This document shows positions 15,326 to 24,009 of a DNA stretch of 30,880 bases, one piece after another. Location of the stretch: positions 1-30,880 of IMG/VR virus record IMGVR_UViG_3300047476_000119; one strand, given 5' to 3'. The notes below the pieces were generated by a model. The model saw only the letters and a list, made by a program, of their open reading frames with translations, searched no databases and was not told the origin of the DNA. Numbering within the stretch: position 1 is the stretch's first letter; every line of letters begins with the position of its first letter. The position numbers and the translations under genes were made by a program. Source of the DNA: a virus.

Positions 15326-16773
15326 TATCGACCACCCATAGGTACAATTTCTACATCAGCACCAATGATTGAGTCCCAGTTAGCACCAGTAGGGGTAAAT
15401 TGTAGTCTGTGGTATCTTCCCATGCTTCTTACTGAAACCCTATTCTCTGAATCTGCAGCAGTTGATGAGCCAAAAACAACTTGAGTTGTTAGCAAGTCTC
15501 TAGAGAAAACAGCTACATTACAAGAACCATTGTCTACAATAGGCTGAACCAAAGTAATGGCAGTCTTACGATTTTCAAGAGACAGCTCTCCTGTCTGAAT
15601 TGTAGCAGTAGAATTTGCTCCTGTAAATGTCACAACTTTGTTTCCTCGGACACCTGCAAATAGCAATTTACCACCCAGCCAAATCCTAGAATCAAAGCTA
15701 GTTCCCAAAGCATCAATAGAAGCAGAGATAACATCCAAGCCCTCTAGGGTTGTAGATGGGCTAGAAGATGAAGCCACTCGGTCTACATCAGTAGTGCCAG
15801 ATGACCACTTCTTAGTTTGGAAGTTATAAATCAACAACTTATTGACATTACCGCCCTGACCTTTTGATGGGTAAGCCCAAATCACTAGGTTTTTAATAGG
15901 GTCAATGGCAGCCGACATATTGAACAAATACTCCTCATCTACATCTGAGAAGAAGAATCTGTCTACCTTTTCACCACCAATGGTTACGACATTTTGACCA
16001 TCACAAGCATAGAATCCATCATCAGCCAAGAAGAAAGTCATGCCTTGGTACTGAATAATTGAGTTAGCCTCATAACAGCCTAGGTTTCTAGAGATATTGT
16101 CAAACTGGAATACCAATGGACTGCCGACATAAGTCATGCGATAGATTGACCTATCCATCAAGATTAAGCCAAATTCACCACCAGTAACACCAACAATAGA
16201 GCCACCATCAGGAATCTCTTGGTAGTCTGACTGAGTTGTCGCTGAGTCTGTCCAGCTTGTCTCGTCATTCAAAGCTGACCACTTAACCCTAAATGGGTAA
16301 GCTGTGCCAATATGACCTGATACCACAAAGTCTCGAACTACTGTGACATAGCGAGCTGTAGGAGCATCTGCTGCTAAATTAGCCCAAGCTGTAGAAGTTC
16401 CTAGTAACCATCCCTGTAACTTATCATAGCCATTGGCTGCAATTACTCGGTTACCAAACTGTGTAAATCTCCATCTTTGGTCTACAGGAGTTGCATAAGT
16501 CGCACCTGATACATCATCCAAAGACATATCTGCAGAATCTAGCTTGTATAGGTTAGTCTGGCTACCAGCAAAGATAGTTGTTGAACCATCAGGGTTTTTA
16601 CCAGCTACCACATTGTTTAATGGCTCAGAAGCTGCCTGAGTGTAGTCCACAGCAGAAGGAACACCACCATAGCCGATAGCTCTAGAGTAGACATTATCTG
16701 CCTTCATTAAAGCACCAGTTACAGATGGTTGGTCTGGTAACCACTCACCAAAGGTTATGCGCTGATTTGCCAT
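15325..16773 (-). CDS. Tail hub / packaged-DNA stabilisation protein (P22 gp10-like)
   Basis: 482 residues. It contains repeated beta-blade motifs (NPDGSTTIFAGSQTNLYKL, RWRFTQFGNRVIAANG, GGEFGLILMDRSIYRMTY, GMTFFLADDGFYACDG) ending with RFTPTGANWDSIIGADVEI. This beta-propeller pattern matches the tail hub proteins of podoviruses related to P22 gp10, which close the portal after packaging and hold the fibres. The start MANQRITFGEWLPDQP is typical of this group. It overlaps the upstream repeat protein by 19 bases. Confidence 0.8.
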   Translation of the reverse strand: MANQRITFGEWLPDQPSVTGALMKADNVYSRAIGYGGVPSAVDYTQAASEPLNNVVAGKNPDGSTTIFAGSQTNLYKLDSADMSLDDVSGATYATPVDQRWRFTQFGNRVIAANGYDKLQGWLLGTSTAWANLAADAPTARYVTVVRDFVVSGHIGTAYPFRVKWSALNDETSWTDSATTQSDYQEIPDGGSIVGVTGGEFGLILMDRSIYRMTYVGSPLVFQFDNISRNLGCYEANSIIQYQGMTFFLADDGFYACDGQNVVTIGGEKVDRFFFSDVDEEYLFNMSAAIDPIKNLVIWAYPSKGQGGNVNKLLIYNFQTKKWSSGTTDVDRVASSSSPSTTLEGLDVISASIDALGTSFDSRIWLGGKLLFAGVRGNKVVTFTGANSTATIQTGELSLENRKTAITLVQPIVDNGSCNVAVFSRDLLTTQVVFGSSTAADSENRVSVRSMGRYHRLQFTPTGANWDSIIGADVEIVPMGGR

Positions 16774-17723
16774 TGTTCATTTCCACTTGTTGTAGCAGTC
16801 CAGCTTTCTGAACCTGCTGAGATTTCTGTCCAAGATTCGTTGCCTGCAGTTATATCAGTCCAGTTAGGAGTTTCTGGCGTTTCTGGAGTCCAAGACTCAT
16901 TGCCAATAGAATCTAAGCTCCAATTATCACCTAGGATGTTACCCAAGCACCTGATAGTAGCTGAGTTATTAACTGCGCCTGATGCGCTAAATACTGCATT
17001 TGCTGTGCTTGATACTGTTGCAATGCCTGTAATCTCTGCAATGCCTGAGTATTCAACACCGCCCAATGCTGTAACTGTAGATAATCCATTGATTGCTCCA
17101 GTAGAAGTTCTTACCCTGATAGAGTCAGCAGATACTGTTGATGAGCTGGTAATCGCTCCAGAAAAATCAAGAACCCTTGCACCATTCGCTGTAACTATTG
17201 CTTCAGAGCTAATATCAGCAAGACCAGAGTAAATTCTAAATCCATCAGCAGAAAGGCTCGCTGTTGAGTTTATTTCTCCTGATACAGTCCTTACCCTAAA
17301 TGAGTCGCTAGAAACGCTTGCAGAGGCTGTAATCGAGCCTAAACCACTATATACAGCATATCCATTGGCTTCAGTCTGTGCATTACCTGTAATTGAGCCA
17401 CTAAAGAACATTATTCTTGAGGCATCAGCAGTAACACTAGCCTCTGAGCTAATAGCTCCTGTTGCTAATCTTTCTCTATATCCATCTGCTGAAACTGAAG
17501 CAGTAGAGCTAACACTTGCAGGATTAACAAAATAAACAGTTACTGAGCCATTCCATAGCTCGCTGTCGAGAGACAGGTTAAGGCTGTCGATTGAACCAAT
17601 GCCATCTAGGGCTTCTAAAGTCCAATTGCCTGTAACTCTGTCCTCATACCAGTCTAGGTCTAGAGAATAATTTAAATCATCTAAACTTCCAAACTGGTCT
17701 AACTGTTCTAAAGTTAGTGGCAT
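16755..17723 (-). CDS. Structural protein with about ten 20-residue tandem repeats
   Basis: 322 residues in three parts. Residues 1-65 hold two copies of a Leu-Asp-rich unit (LDQFGSLDDLNYSLD, LDGIGSIDSLNLSLD). About 66-262 holds about ten tandem repeats of 20 residues, consensus SGxIxSxAxVSADGxRVxxx. About 263-322 holds Trp repeats (NWSLDSIGNESW, ITAGNESWTEISAGSESW). The 20-residue period and alternating hydrophobic residues suggest a beta-rich fibre or solenoid on the virion. It starts one base inside the previous stop (TAATG). No named family is recognised with confidence. Confidence 0.75.
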   Translation of the reverse strand: MPLTLEQLDQFGSLDDLNYSLDLDWYEDRVTGNWTLEALDGIGSIDSLNLSLDSELWNGSVTVYFVNPASVSSTASVSADGYRERLATGAISSEASVTADASRIMFFSGSITGNAQTEANGYAVYSGLGSITASASVSSDSFRVRTVSGEINSTASLSADGFRIYSGLADISSEAIVTANGARVLDFSGAITSSSTVSADSIRVRTSTGAINGLSTVTALGGVEYSGIAEITGIATVSSTANAVFSASGAVNNSATIRCLGNILGDNWSLDSIGNESWTPETPETPNWTDITAGNESWTEISAGSESWTATTSGNEQWQISA

Positions 17724-18109
17724 TATGCCAAGGTGACTGACAAGTTACCAGAAGCAATCTTGAAGATGTCTCCTGTAGCAATAGCCTTAGAAGTATCTAA
17801 AGCTGTATGGAATAGCAAGTTGCCAGATGTCTGAGCATCATGGATACCGATATGAGTCACAGTACCCCAGCTACCTGTAGCTTGTGGGAACTCTACTGCT
17901 GCGCTGTTAGTAGTCACACCATTGCTAGGTGAGCCAAAAGTAACTGCTGTGCGAGCATAAGAGCCACCTGATACTTCAGTACCAGAGCCAGCATCTGTAG
18001 GGTCAGAAGTAAAAAGACCTACATAAACTGTTGTAGGGCTTGTGTAGCTTGTGTTGCGGAGAACTGCATTGATAATTGCATTTTCCAAATAGTTTGACAT
18101 TTCAGCCAT
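17723..18109 (-). CDS. Small virion/tail-fibre-like protein (Gp80-like)
   Basis: 128 residues. MSNYLENAIINAVLRNTSY, PTTVYVGLFTSDPTDAGSGTEVSGGSYAR and FPQATGSWGTVTHIGIHDA form a pattern found in many small phage structural proteins (Gp80-type), probably a beta-sandwich decoration or fibre-base protein. The Met at residue 4 is an alternative start. It is the first of a coupled set (TAATG overlap with the repeat protein), so the two may assemble together on the tail. Confidence 0.75.
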   Translation of the reverse strand: MAEMSNYLENAIINAVLRNTSYTSPTTVYVGLFTSDPTDAGSGTEVSGGSYARTAVTFGSPSNGVTTNSAAVEFPQATGSWGTVTHIGIHDAQTSGNLLFHTALDTSKAIATGDIFKIASGNLSVTLA

Positions 18110-18118
18110 GATATTTCC

Positions 18119-18739
18119 TTATCTTGAAGTAATTTTCATTTGTAATGGGACACCGCTATATTCTGAGCCTTCATCTGCCTCAGAGATAGAGTTAATGGCT
18201 CGGTCATAAAGACTAATCCATAACTGAACCCTAGCATCATTGATGAGATAAGGCTCTGCCTCTGCCAATGCGCCATAAAGCAGAGCATCAGGATAGTTGG
18301 CTAAGAATACATTGCTTGCATTGCTATCTGACAAAGCAGCAGGTTTTGCATAGTAAAGAATCTCTAGTGTTCTTGTTCCATCAGGAATAGGAGCGAATAG
18401 AAACTCTGAAGCTAATACTGTGTAATAAACAGGTAAGCCAGACTCATCTGCCCTAGCATCTCTTGTGAAGGCACTAGGAGCTAGATAAGTAACAGGCATC
18501 CTTGGGTTGCCTCGGATATATAAATCTCTAACTTCAAGAAAATCTGTAGGCAATGCGACTTTGGCATCACCACTAGTCATGGAAGAAGTGGCTGACTTCA
18601 ACATCTGTCTTGTTCGCAACTCTCTAGCAAGACGAGTTTCAGCTAAAGTAATAAAGTCAGGAATCTGAGTAGTTAAATCAGACCGACCTAAGTAATTAGC
18701 TACTGTGGTCTTTAATGCCGAGTAGTTTGTGAAAGCCAT
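18119..18739 (-). CDS. Head-to-tail adaptor protein
   Basis: 206 residues from the ATG at 18739 (MAFTNYSALKTTVANYLGRSD), two bases after the glycosyltransferase stop; a longer reading would overlap that gene. It is largely helical, with FITLAETRLARELRTRQM early, LPTDFLEVRDLYIRGNP in the middle and YPDALLYGALAEAEPYL late. This is the typical signature of phage adaptor proteins that sit below the portal (SU10/P22 gp4-like). Position between capsid and hub genes agrees. Confidence 0.8.
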   Translation of the reverse strand: MAFTNYSALKTTVANYLGRSDLTTQIPDFITLAETRLARELRTRQMLKSATSSMTSGDAKVALPTDFLEVRDLYIRGNPRMPVTYLAPSAFTRDARADESGLPVYYTVLASEFLFAPIPDGTRTLEILYYAKPAALSDSNASNVFLANYPDALLYGALAEAEPYLINDARVQLWISLYDRAINSISEADEGSEYSGVPLQMKITSR

Positions 18740-18741
18740 GT

Positions 18742-19371
18742 TTAATCCATCTCTATATTGTGCCACCCATACTGATAAGACCCAATGTGCTTAATCTCTT
18801 TAGACAAATCGTGGTCTACATAAGTCTTATACCCTGCATCACTAGCCTTTATGCAGAAGTATATGTCCTCACCTAGTATCTTATGGTTTGGCAATTGTTC
18901 AAAATAAAAGTAGGGCTTTTCTATGCCCTTAATAACCTCGGCATCAATGAGCATTACCCCACAGCCGATTCCATCAACTACTTCAATACCTGTTGCCTCT
19001 TTAGACCAAACTGGATGCCATACTACATGGTCATCAAACACTTCTAGCTTCTTGGCTGTAGGCTTTACTGGCTCAGACCTAGTAGTAGCATTTACCCCTA
19101 CTATGCCTTTGTTATGATTCAACAAACGGATAAGAGAGTCGTTAGGGAATCTCATATCTGCATCTATAAATAGGATATGTGTGCAGCCATCTTGTAAGGC
19201 TGTTTCTACCATATTGTTTCTTTGGTCAAATATCAGAGTTCCCATAGATGTATAGAGCTTAATCTCTATTCTTGAGTTCTTATTTGTATAGTTCACCAAA
19301 GCAGCCAAATCAAAGGCTGTTCCTACTTCTACCTGTCCCCTTGCAGGGATACATATACCAACTTTAGACAT
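18742..19371 (-). CDS. GT-A-type glycosyltransferase in head gene cluster
   Basis: 209 residues from the ATG at 19371 (a GTG at 19377 is the alternative; AAGGGG lies seven bases before the ATG). The start MSKVGICIPARGQVEVG and the LFIDADMRFP segment give a Rossmann-like nucleotide-sugar fold with a DxD metal motif (DAD). GIGCGVMLIDAEV and GEDIYFCIKASDAGY are typical of GT2-like phage enzymes. It may glycosylate a virion protein or modify host surface sugars; the target is not known. It overlaps the upstream gene by 8 bases. Confidence 0.85.
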   Translation of the reverse strand: MSKVGICIPARGQVEVGTAFDLAALVNYTNKNSRIEIKLYTSMGTLIFDQRNNMVETALQDGCTHILFIDADMRFPNDSLIRLLNHNKGIVGVNATTRSEPVKPTAKKLEVFDDHVVWHPVWSKEATGIEVVDGIGCGVMLIDAEVIKGIEKPYFYFEQLPNHKILGEDIYFCIKASDAGYKTYVDHDLSKEIKHIGSYQYGWHNIEMD

Positions 19372-19687
19372 TGCCACCCCTTGTTCTAAAAACTACATTA
19401 TCTGGGTCATTTAACCATCTTTTGAAAGCTGGGCTATCAACAACAGCGTATCCACGCATGATGCCTTTTTTATTCAGCTCGTCAATGATAATGTTAGGGA
19501 TAGTAGCGATTTTGTTTCTAGGGTCTAGGATTTCTTCACCCCAGCCACATTTACCGCTTCGTTCATTGTATTGTGCTTTATTGGCTTCGATAATAGATGT
19601 CAAATCGACTTTAGTCTCAATGATTAATCCGCCATCACCATCAGCATATACTTCTTGATTCTGTTTGAGTTTGCCTAATCTAGACAA
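19364..19687 (-). CDS. Capsid-adjacent hypothetical protein, TTG start
   Basis: 107 residues, MSRLGKLKQNQEVYADGDGG... to ...DNVVFRTRGGNV, read from a TTG at 19687. The TTG is supported by AGGAG seven bases upstream, and there is no suitable nearby ATG. Short proteins of this kind follow the capsid gene in related short-tailed phages and may be minor head proteins. It follows a terminator, so it should be expressed less than the capsid gene. No motif is recognised. Confidence 0.7.
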   Translation of the reverse strand: MSRLGKLKQNQEVYADGDGGLIIETKVDLTSIIEANKAQYNERSGKCGWGEEILDPRNKIATIPNIIIDELNKKGIMRGYAVVDSPAFKRWLNDPDNVVFRTRGGNV

Positions 19688-19698
19688 TTTGCTCTCCT

Positions 19699-19729
19699 AA
19701 AAATGAGGGTGAGTTTCCCCACCCCCATT
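19699..19729 (-). terminator. Factor-independent terminator after major capsid gene
   Basis: On the minus strand AATGGGGGTG (19729-19720) pairs with CACCCTCATT (19711-19702), ten base pairs including one G-U, with an 8-base loop, followed by a run of five T (19703-19699). It lies 13 bases after the capsid stop. The next gene's AGGAG follows at once, so partial readthrough is expected. Confidence 0.85.
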
Positions 19730-19741
19730 CTACACCAGCTA

Positions 19742-20701
19742 TTAGGCTGCGTTCAAGTCAAACACACCACCATGAGCTGCTTCATTGCGAACTTCCAATG
19801 TCAATTCAGCCAAGATTTGTGTCTTGTCGCTGTCACCAGCTTTTGCCAATTCGATAGTTTGGAATGGGCGCAAGTAAGCCAATGCTGCGTACTCTGGGTC
19901 TAACACCAAAGCATCACGACTACGCATAAAGCGGTTAGGAACAATGCTGATTTGACCGAAGTCTGACTGATAGATGTCAGCACCAGCCAAGATTGTTGCT
20001 TGACCGCTTACAGGAGCTTGATAGCGAGTAGCTGCCAAACCTGTGAAGCCTGATACAGTTTGCTTCAATGCTGGAGAAACCATCAATACTGAAGGTGTGC
20101 CACCAGATGCGAATACTTCACGAACTACCTCTTTCAACATAGCTTCTGTGAAAGTGCGAGTTGTGTCAGCATCTACACGAGCAGATACACCGATAGTTGT
20201 AGGGTCAGCACCAGCAGTAGTTGTACCAGCACCTACTGAAGTGTTTGTCTTGATGAAAGACAACAATGATGACATCTTACGAGCTGTGTTAGTGCCATTA
20301 CCAGCAACTTGAGCTTGGTTAGCAGTAATGATAGTCTCGATGTCACGCTTGATTTCAGCAGAAGCCTTAGCCAACTGATAAGCCTTCTCAGACTTGCGAC
20401 CAGCCTTGTCTACTGACTCCAAAGTGCCAGAAACTTGGATTGTCTTACCAACGATTTGTGTCAAGTTGCCAAGACGAGTTGTTGGAGACAAAGTAGCAGA
20501 AGTAGCATCAGCACCTTCAACCAATGCGTTAGCAGTAGTTGCAGCAGCCAAGCTGTCAGTTTGCCACTCATGGTTTACAGCAGTAGCTTTAGTCTTACCA
20601 ATAGATGACATGATTGGTGTATCTGTTGGAGAGATGTTGTAGATTACATCAGATAAATCTTCACGCTGACCAACAGCGTCATATTTTGTATATGTAGGCA
20701 T
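19742..20701 (-). CDS. Major capsid protein (SU10-type, DUF5309-like)
   Basis: 319 residues, HK97-fold capsid subunit. The start MPTYTKYDAVGQREDLSDVI and the early ISPTDTPIMSSIGK...HEWQTDSL are hallmark segments of the DUF5309/SU10 major head protein family, as are LVEGADAT, later SPALKQTVSGFTGL, and YLRPFQTIELAKAGDS near the end. It follows the scaffold gene with 12 bases between. The Shine-Dalgarno is AAGGAAA. A strong terminator follows directly. Codon choice is more C-rich than in neighbouring genes, as expected for a highly expressed protein. Confidence 0.92.
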   Translation of the reverse strand: MPTYTKYDAVGQREDLSDVIYNISPTDTPIMSSIGKTKATAVNHEWQTDSLAAATTANALVEGADATSATLSPTTRLGNLTQIVGKTIQVSGTLESVDKAGRKSEKAYQLAKASAEIKRDIETIITANQAQVAGNGTNTARKMSSLLSFIKTNTSVGAGTTTAGADPTTIGVSARVDADTTRTFTEAMLKEVVREVFASGGTPSVLMVSPALKQTVSGFTGLAATRYQAPVSGQATILAGADIYQSDFGQISIVPNRFMRSRDALVLDPEYAALAYLRPFQTIELAKAGDSDKTQILAELTLEVRNEAAHGGVFDLNAA

Positions 20702-20713
20702 TTCTATTTCCTT

Positions 20714-21697
20714 TTAAATAAATTTTTCAAATAATTTAGCAGCATCTCGCTTATTGCCTGATTGCTTCAGCTTCTGAAACTGCTTTTTAACTGCTTCTTG
20801 CTCAGATGTTCCCTGTGGTTGAGCTGCACCAGAGCGCAAAGTCTTAGGAGCTTCTGATACCTTTTTAGTGGCTACAGACTTGCCCTTCATCAACTTCTCA
20901 TACTGCATAGCCTTGTAAAGCGTCTGGACTGCTCTAGCATCATAGACATTCGCAAGTTCTTGGTCTGAAAAGCCTATAGACTTTGCATACGCTTTAATCT
21001 CTTTGCGAGCTAAATCAGCTTTCACTTCATCCTTAAACTCAGGAATCCACTCCTTGAGCTTTTGTGCTTCTTGGGCTAAATGTGCCTTTAGCTGTTCTTG
21101 CTGTTCTGCCTGTTGCTGTTGAGCAATACGCTGTTTCTCAGCTTGAACTGCTTGTAGTTGCTTTTCTCTTTCTGCTCTCTCAGCGACCTTAATAGCATAA
21201 CCAATAGGGTCTGACTCTTTCAATTCGGATAGATTCTCATTGTCAGGGTTCTGATTGAGCATCTGTTCGATTATCTGTAGTCTTTGAGCATAAGTGTCTC
21301 GCAACTGTTTAGCTTCTTCGATTTTCGCTTTCTCGGCTTCTACAGCCTTGCGAGTCTCAGCCAAAGCCTGAGTTTTCTTTGTGTAATCTTTTGTGCGACT
21401 GTAACCTTGCTGAAGCTCCTCTAAGGTGACCTCAATTTCTTCATTGTCTACTTTGACTTTGAATCGCTGTGGTTCTTGGGTTTCTTCTTCTTGGTATTCA
21501 GTTTCTTCTGCATTTTCATCTGTGTAGTCCTCTGAACTATCCTCGGAAGAATATTCAACTTCTTCCAATTCCTGCTCTTGTTGGTCTACCTCTGGTTGAG
21601 CTTGCGCTTCCTCAGTAGGTGAGTCCATCAAAGACAAAAATGCACTAGCTGCTTCGTTTACACTTACACTTCCTTGCGGATTGGTGTTTTCACTCAT
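20714..21697 (-). CDS. Capsid scaffolding protein
   Basis: 327 residues. The N-terminal 85 residues are very acidic (QQEQELEEVEYSSEDSSED). The middle, about 110-210, is a long Gln/Glu/Lys coiled coil (RKAVEAEKAKIEEAKQLRD, REKQLQAVQAEKQRIAQQQ). The C-terminus is basic (RSGAAQPQG to QKLKQSGNKRDAAKLF). Acidic coiled-coil proteins with a basic C-terminal capsid-binding end, placed directly before the capsid gene, are typical scaffolds that are lost during head maturation. It should act inside the procapsid. Confidence 0.85.
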   Translation of the reverse strand: MSENTNPQGSVSVNEAASAFLSLMDSPTEEAQAQPEVDQQEQELEEVEYSSEDSSEDYTDENAEETEYQEEETQEPQRFKVKVDNEEIEVTLEELQQGYSRTKDYTKKTQALAETRKAVEAEKAKIEEAKQLRDTYAQRLQIIEQMLNQNPDNENLSELKESDPIGYAIKVAERAEREKQLQAVQAEKQRIAQQQQAEQQEQLKAHLAQEAQKLKEWIPEFKDEVKADLARKEIKAYAKSIGFSDQELANVYDARAVQTLYKAMQYEKLMKGKSVATKKVSEAPKTLRSGAAQPQGTSEQEAVKKQFQKLKQSGNKRDAAKLFEKFI

Positions 21698-21718
21698 TGT
21701 CGTTACCTTTTATGGTAG

Positions 21719-21949
21719 TTAAAAAATCTTCCACTTCTTGTCTTGTATCTGCGTATCATCTGCGATAGCTTGGATACTAGCCAGAAGCTCCTCAATAGCT
21801 TTGTATTTTGTTAGAGACTTCTCTCGAAACTCCACATCATCTTCATTGCTATTAAATATGTTGTTTTTATACAACAGTTTTTGGTTTTCCACAAGTTCCA
21901 TAAGAAACTCGTCACTTAGTAATACTCTTGCTCTTTCAGACTTGTTCAT
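21719..21949 (-). CDS. Small hypothetical protein between portal and scaffold
   Basis: 76 residues, MNKSERARVLLSDEFLMELV... to ...QDKKWKIF. It is helical and charged. It overlaps the portal stop (ATGA at 21949-21946), so it is probably translated with the portal. Proteins of this size often lie here in related phages and are thought to take part in head assembly. No motif is visible. Confidence 0.75.
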   Translation of the reverse strand: MNKSERARVLLSDEFLMELVENQKLLYKNNIFNSNEDDVEFREKSLTKYKAIEELLASIQAIADDTQIQDKKWKIF

Positions 21950-24009
21950 AGATTAGGAATGTTAGGGATGTTAGTTAATCCTGCACCTACTTGCATAGCC
22001 TTGAACTGAGCTTCAGCTTGGAACTCTGCAGTCTTTAGCTCTAAGTCAGCCATTGCTTTCTCTCGCTTCAACTGGATTTCTGCCTGTGCCTTCTGTTGTT
22101 GCAACATCAAATCAGACTCTGCCTTCTGTTGGGCTAGAGCCATCTCTTGCTGTGCCTTGGCTTGGTCAATCTGCATCTGAGCCTGAGCTTGAGCCATGTA
22201 AGCCTGTACCGCAGGGTCTGGCTGTGGTGGCTGTGGCTGTGCCATCTGTTGCTCTAGCTCTGGTGGAATCTCTTTGAAGAACTCTTGAGAATCCTTAAAT
22301 CCAGCAGCTTCAATGAATCTACCTAATGTCTGACGATACTGAGTCAATGTTACCAATGGGTTATTAAAGCCTTGAGTCTGTAGAATCTGCTCTTGCTTCT
22401 GCATTACTGCAGCAATCATAGCCATCTGTTGCTGTTTGTCACCAGTTCCCAAACCTACATTGATAGACAAGTCAAAGCCATTTTCCCACTCTCTTGGGTC
22501 AATAGCGATATAACGACCTCTCAAGCGAATGATGCGAGCCTTGTCCTGATACTTACATAGTAAGTGCAACATCTTCTCAAATAGGTCTTTAATACCTGTT
22601 TCTGCAAAGATACGAGCAATCATCTCTACCTTACCAGCAGCAGCATTTTGAACCATAGCCACAGCAGTAGCAGTAGTGTTCTGCAAGATGTTGGCATCTA
22701 AGCCTTGGCTCATCTCATTGATACCTGTGCGCTTTGCTTGAACTTGGTCTAAATACTGCAACAATGGGAATGACTGAGCTGCTGTCGGTGGAACTACTAC
22801 TGGGTTCAAAGCATTAGGGTTTTTAACTCGAATCACACCATTAGCTGTAACTGTCAATAGGTCATCTAGGTTTACTTGACCTTCAACTGCTGCCATTCTT
22901 GGTGAGTTCACCATATACATATTGTCTAGGATTTGACGAGTAACAGTAGACTTAATCAACTGTAGGTCTGTAGCTCTGTCTGCCAATGACTGACCAAAGA
23001 ACTTGTGTGGCATAGGAATAGGACAGATTGAGCAGAATGGCACAAAGTCCACTTCCTCATTGTCCAAAATATCTTTGCCAGCATAAGTTACTTTTCGCAA
23101 CTCAGCGATACCATCACCATCAAAGTCTACCTTGATATAGCACTCCATGACTTCCACATCTTGCATGGTGTGGTCTAGGCTTGATACCTCGTCTGGCATC
23201 TCTCCTCGGTCATAGCGAGCAATACGCTCCTCAGAATATGTTAGGTCTGAGTAAGCTGGCAGAGCATCTACCAATGTCTTGTCAAAGCCCATAGCTACCA
23301 ATTCGCTACGAGTTGTTAGTTTTCTGTGTGCCACAAAAGGAGCATCAGCAATAGTTCTTGCCTTCTTGCTGATTAAGAACTCCTCTGGTGGGACATTCTC
23401 AACAATAACCTTGCCTGTCTTTTTAGTGCGCTTTAGCTTTACGCTGTATGAAAACACAGGTGGAACTGGCATACCTGTTACTGGGTCTTGACTAGCAGGT
23501 ACTAATTCTTCCATGTCTTGACTGACCACTTCTACTTCTGGGTCTGCCAAAAGCATGGTTAATTCTTCTTCGTTCAAGCCTTCATACTTCTCTTTGGTTA
23601 CATCTGTCTGGTCATCCCAGTAGACTTTAACGATACCATTCTTCTGCAACAAGGCATCCTTGAACCAGTTATGGAATAGGATTGTTCCTTGATTGTCGTG
23701 GTTTAGCACCCAGTTAATATACTCAGTCGCTTGCTTTGCCTTTTCTTCGTCACCAGCATTTTTAGGCTCAAAGCGAACCATCTCGTCTGAAGAAGTGAAA
23801 ATGCGCAGTAATTGTGGCAATGCACCATCTACTACCTCGGCTACCTCACCTGTAACAATAGAGCTTCTGCCCTCAACTTCGTTACCATAAGGCTCTCGAT
23901 TGTAGTATTCAAGAGCTTTTCTACGAGCATCTGTAGTCTCTGTCTCAATGAAGCCAAGAGAGTTATCAATCTCAGCATCAAGAATACCTTTTAATTGGTT
24001 AATGTCCAT
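21946..24009 (-). CDS. Portal protein (SU10/P22-like)
   Basis: 687 residues from the ATG at 24009 (MDINQLKGILDAEIDNSLG); an ATG at 24027 would overlap the upstream gene more. GRSSIVTGEVAEVVDGALPQ, FKDALLQKNGIVKVYWDD, FGQSLADRATDLQ and TRQILDNMYMVNSPR are typical of the large portals of short-tailed phages. The last 100 residues are a Gln/Ala/Lys-rich helix (barrel-like), in keeping with P22. It forms the 12-fold ring through which DNA is packaged and ejected. It overlaps the HNH gene by 11 bases. Confidence 0.92.
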   Translation of the reverse strand: MDINQLKGILDAEIDNSLGFIETETTDARRKALEYYNREPYGNEVEGRSSIVTGEVAEVVDGALPQLLRIFTSSDEMVRFEPKNAGDEEKAKQATEYINWVLNHDNQGTILFHNWFKDALLQKNGIVKVYWDDQTDVTKEKYEGLNEEELTMLLADPEVEVVSQDMEELVPASQDPVTGMPVPPVFSYSVKLKRTKKTGKVIVENVPPEEFLISKKARTIADAPFVAHRKLTTRSELVAMGFDKTLVDALPAYSDLTYSEERIARYDRGEMPDEVSSLDHTMQDVEVMECYIKVDFDGDGIAELRKVTYAGKDILDNEEVDFVPFCSICPIPMPHKFFGQSLADRATDLQLIKSTVTRQILDNMYMVNSPRMAAVEGQVNLDDLLTVTANGVIRVKNPNALNPVVVPPTAAQSFPLLQYLDQVQAKRTGINEMSQGLDANILQNTTATAVAMVQNAAAGKVEMIARIFAETGIKDLFEKMLHLLCKYQDKARIIRLRGRYIAIDPREWENGFDLSINVGLGTGDKQQQMAMIAAVMQKQEQILQTQGFNNPLVTLTQYRQTLGRFIEAAGFKDSQEFFKEIPPELEQQMAQPQPPQPDPAVQAYMAQAQAQMQIDQAKAQQEMALAQQKAESDLMLQQQKAQAEIQLKREKAMADLELKTAEFQAEAQFKAMQVGAGLTNIPNIPNL

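Noticed and set aside
16840-17232. 130-residue plus-strand frame
   Set aside because: Opposite the repeat protein; the repeats keep the antisense frame open. No start signal.
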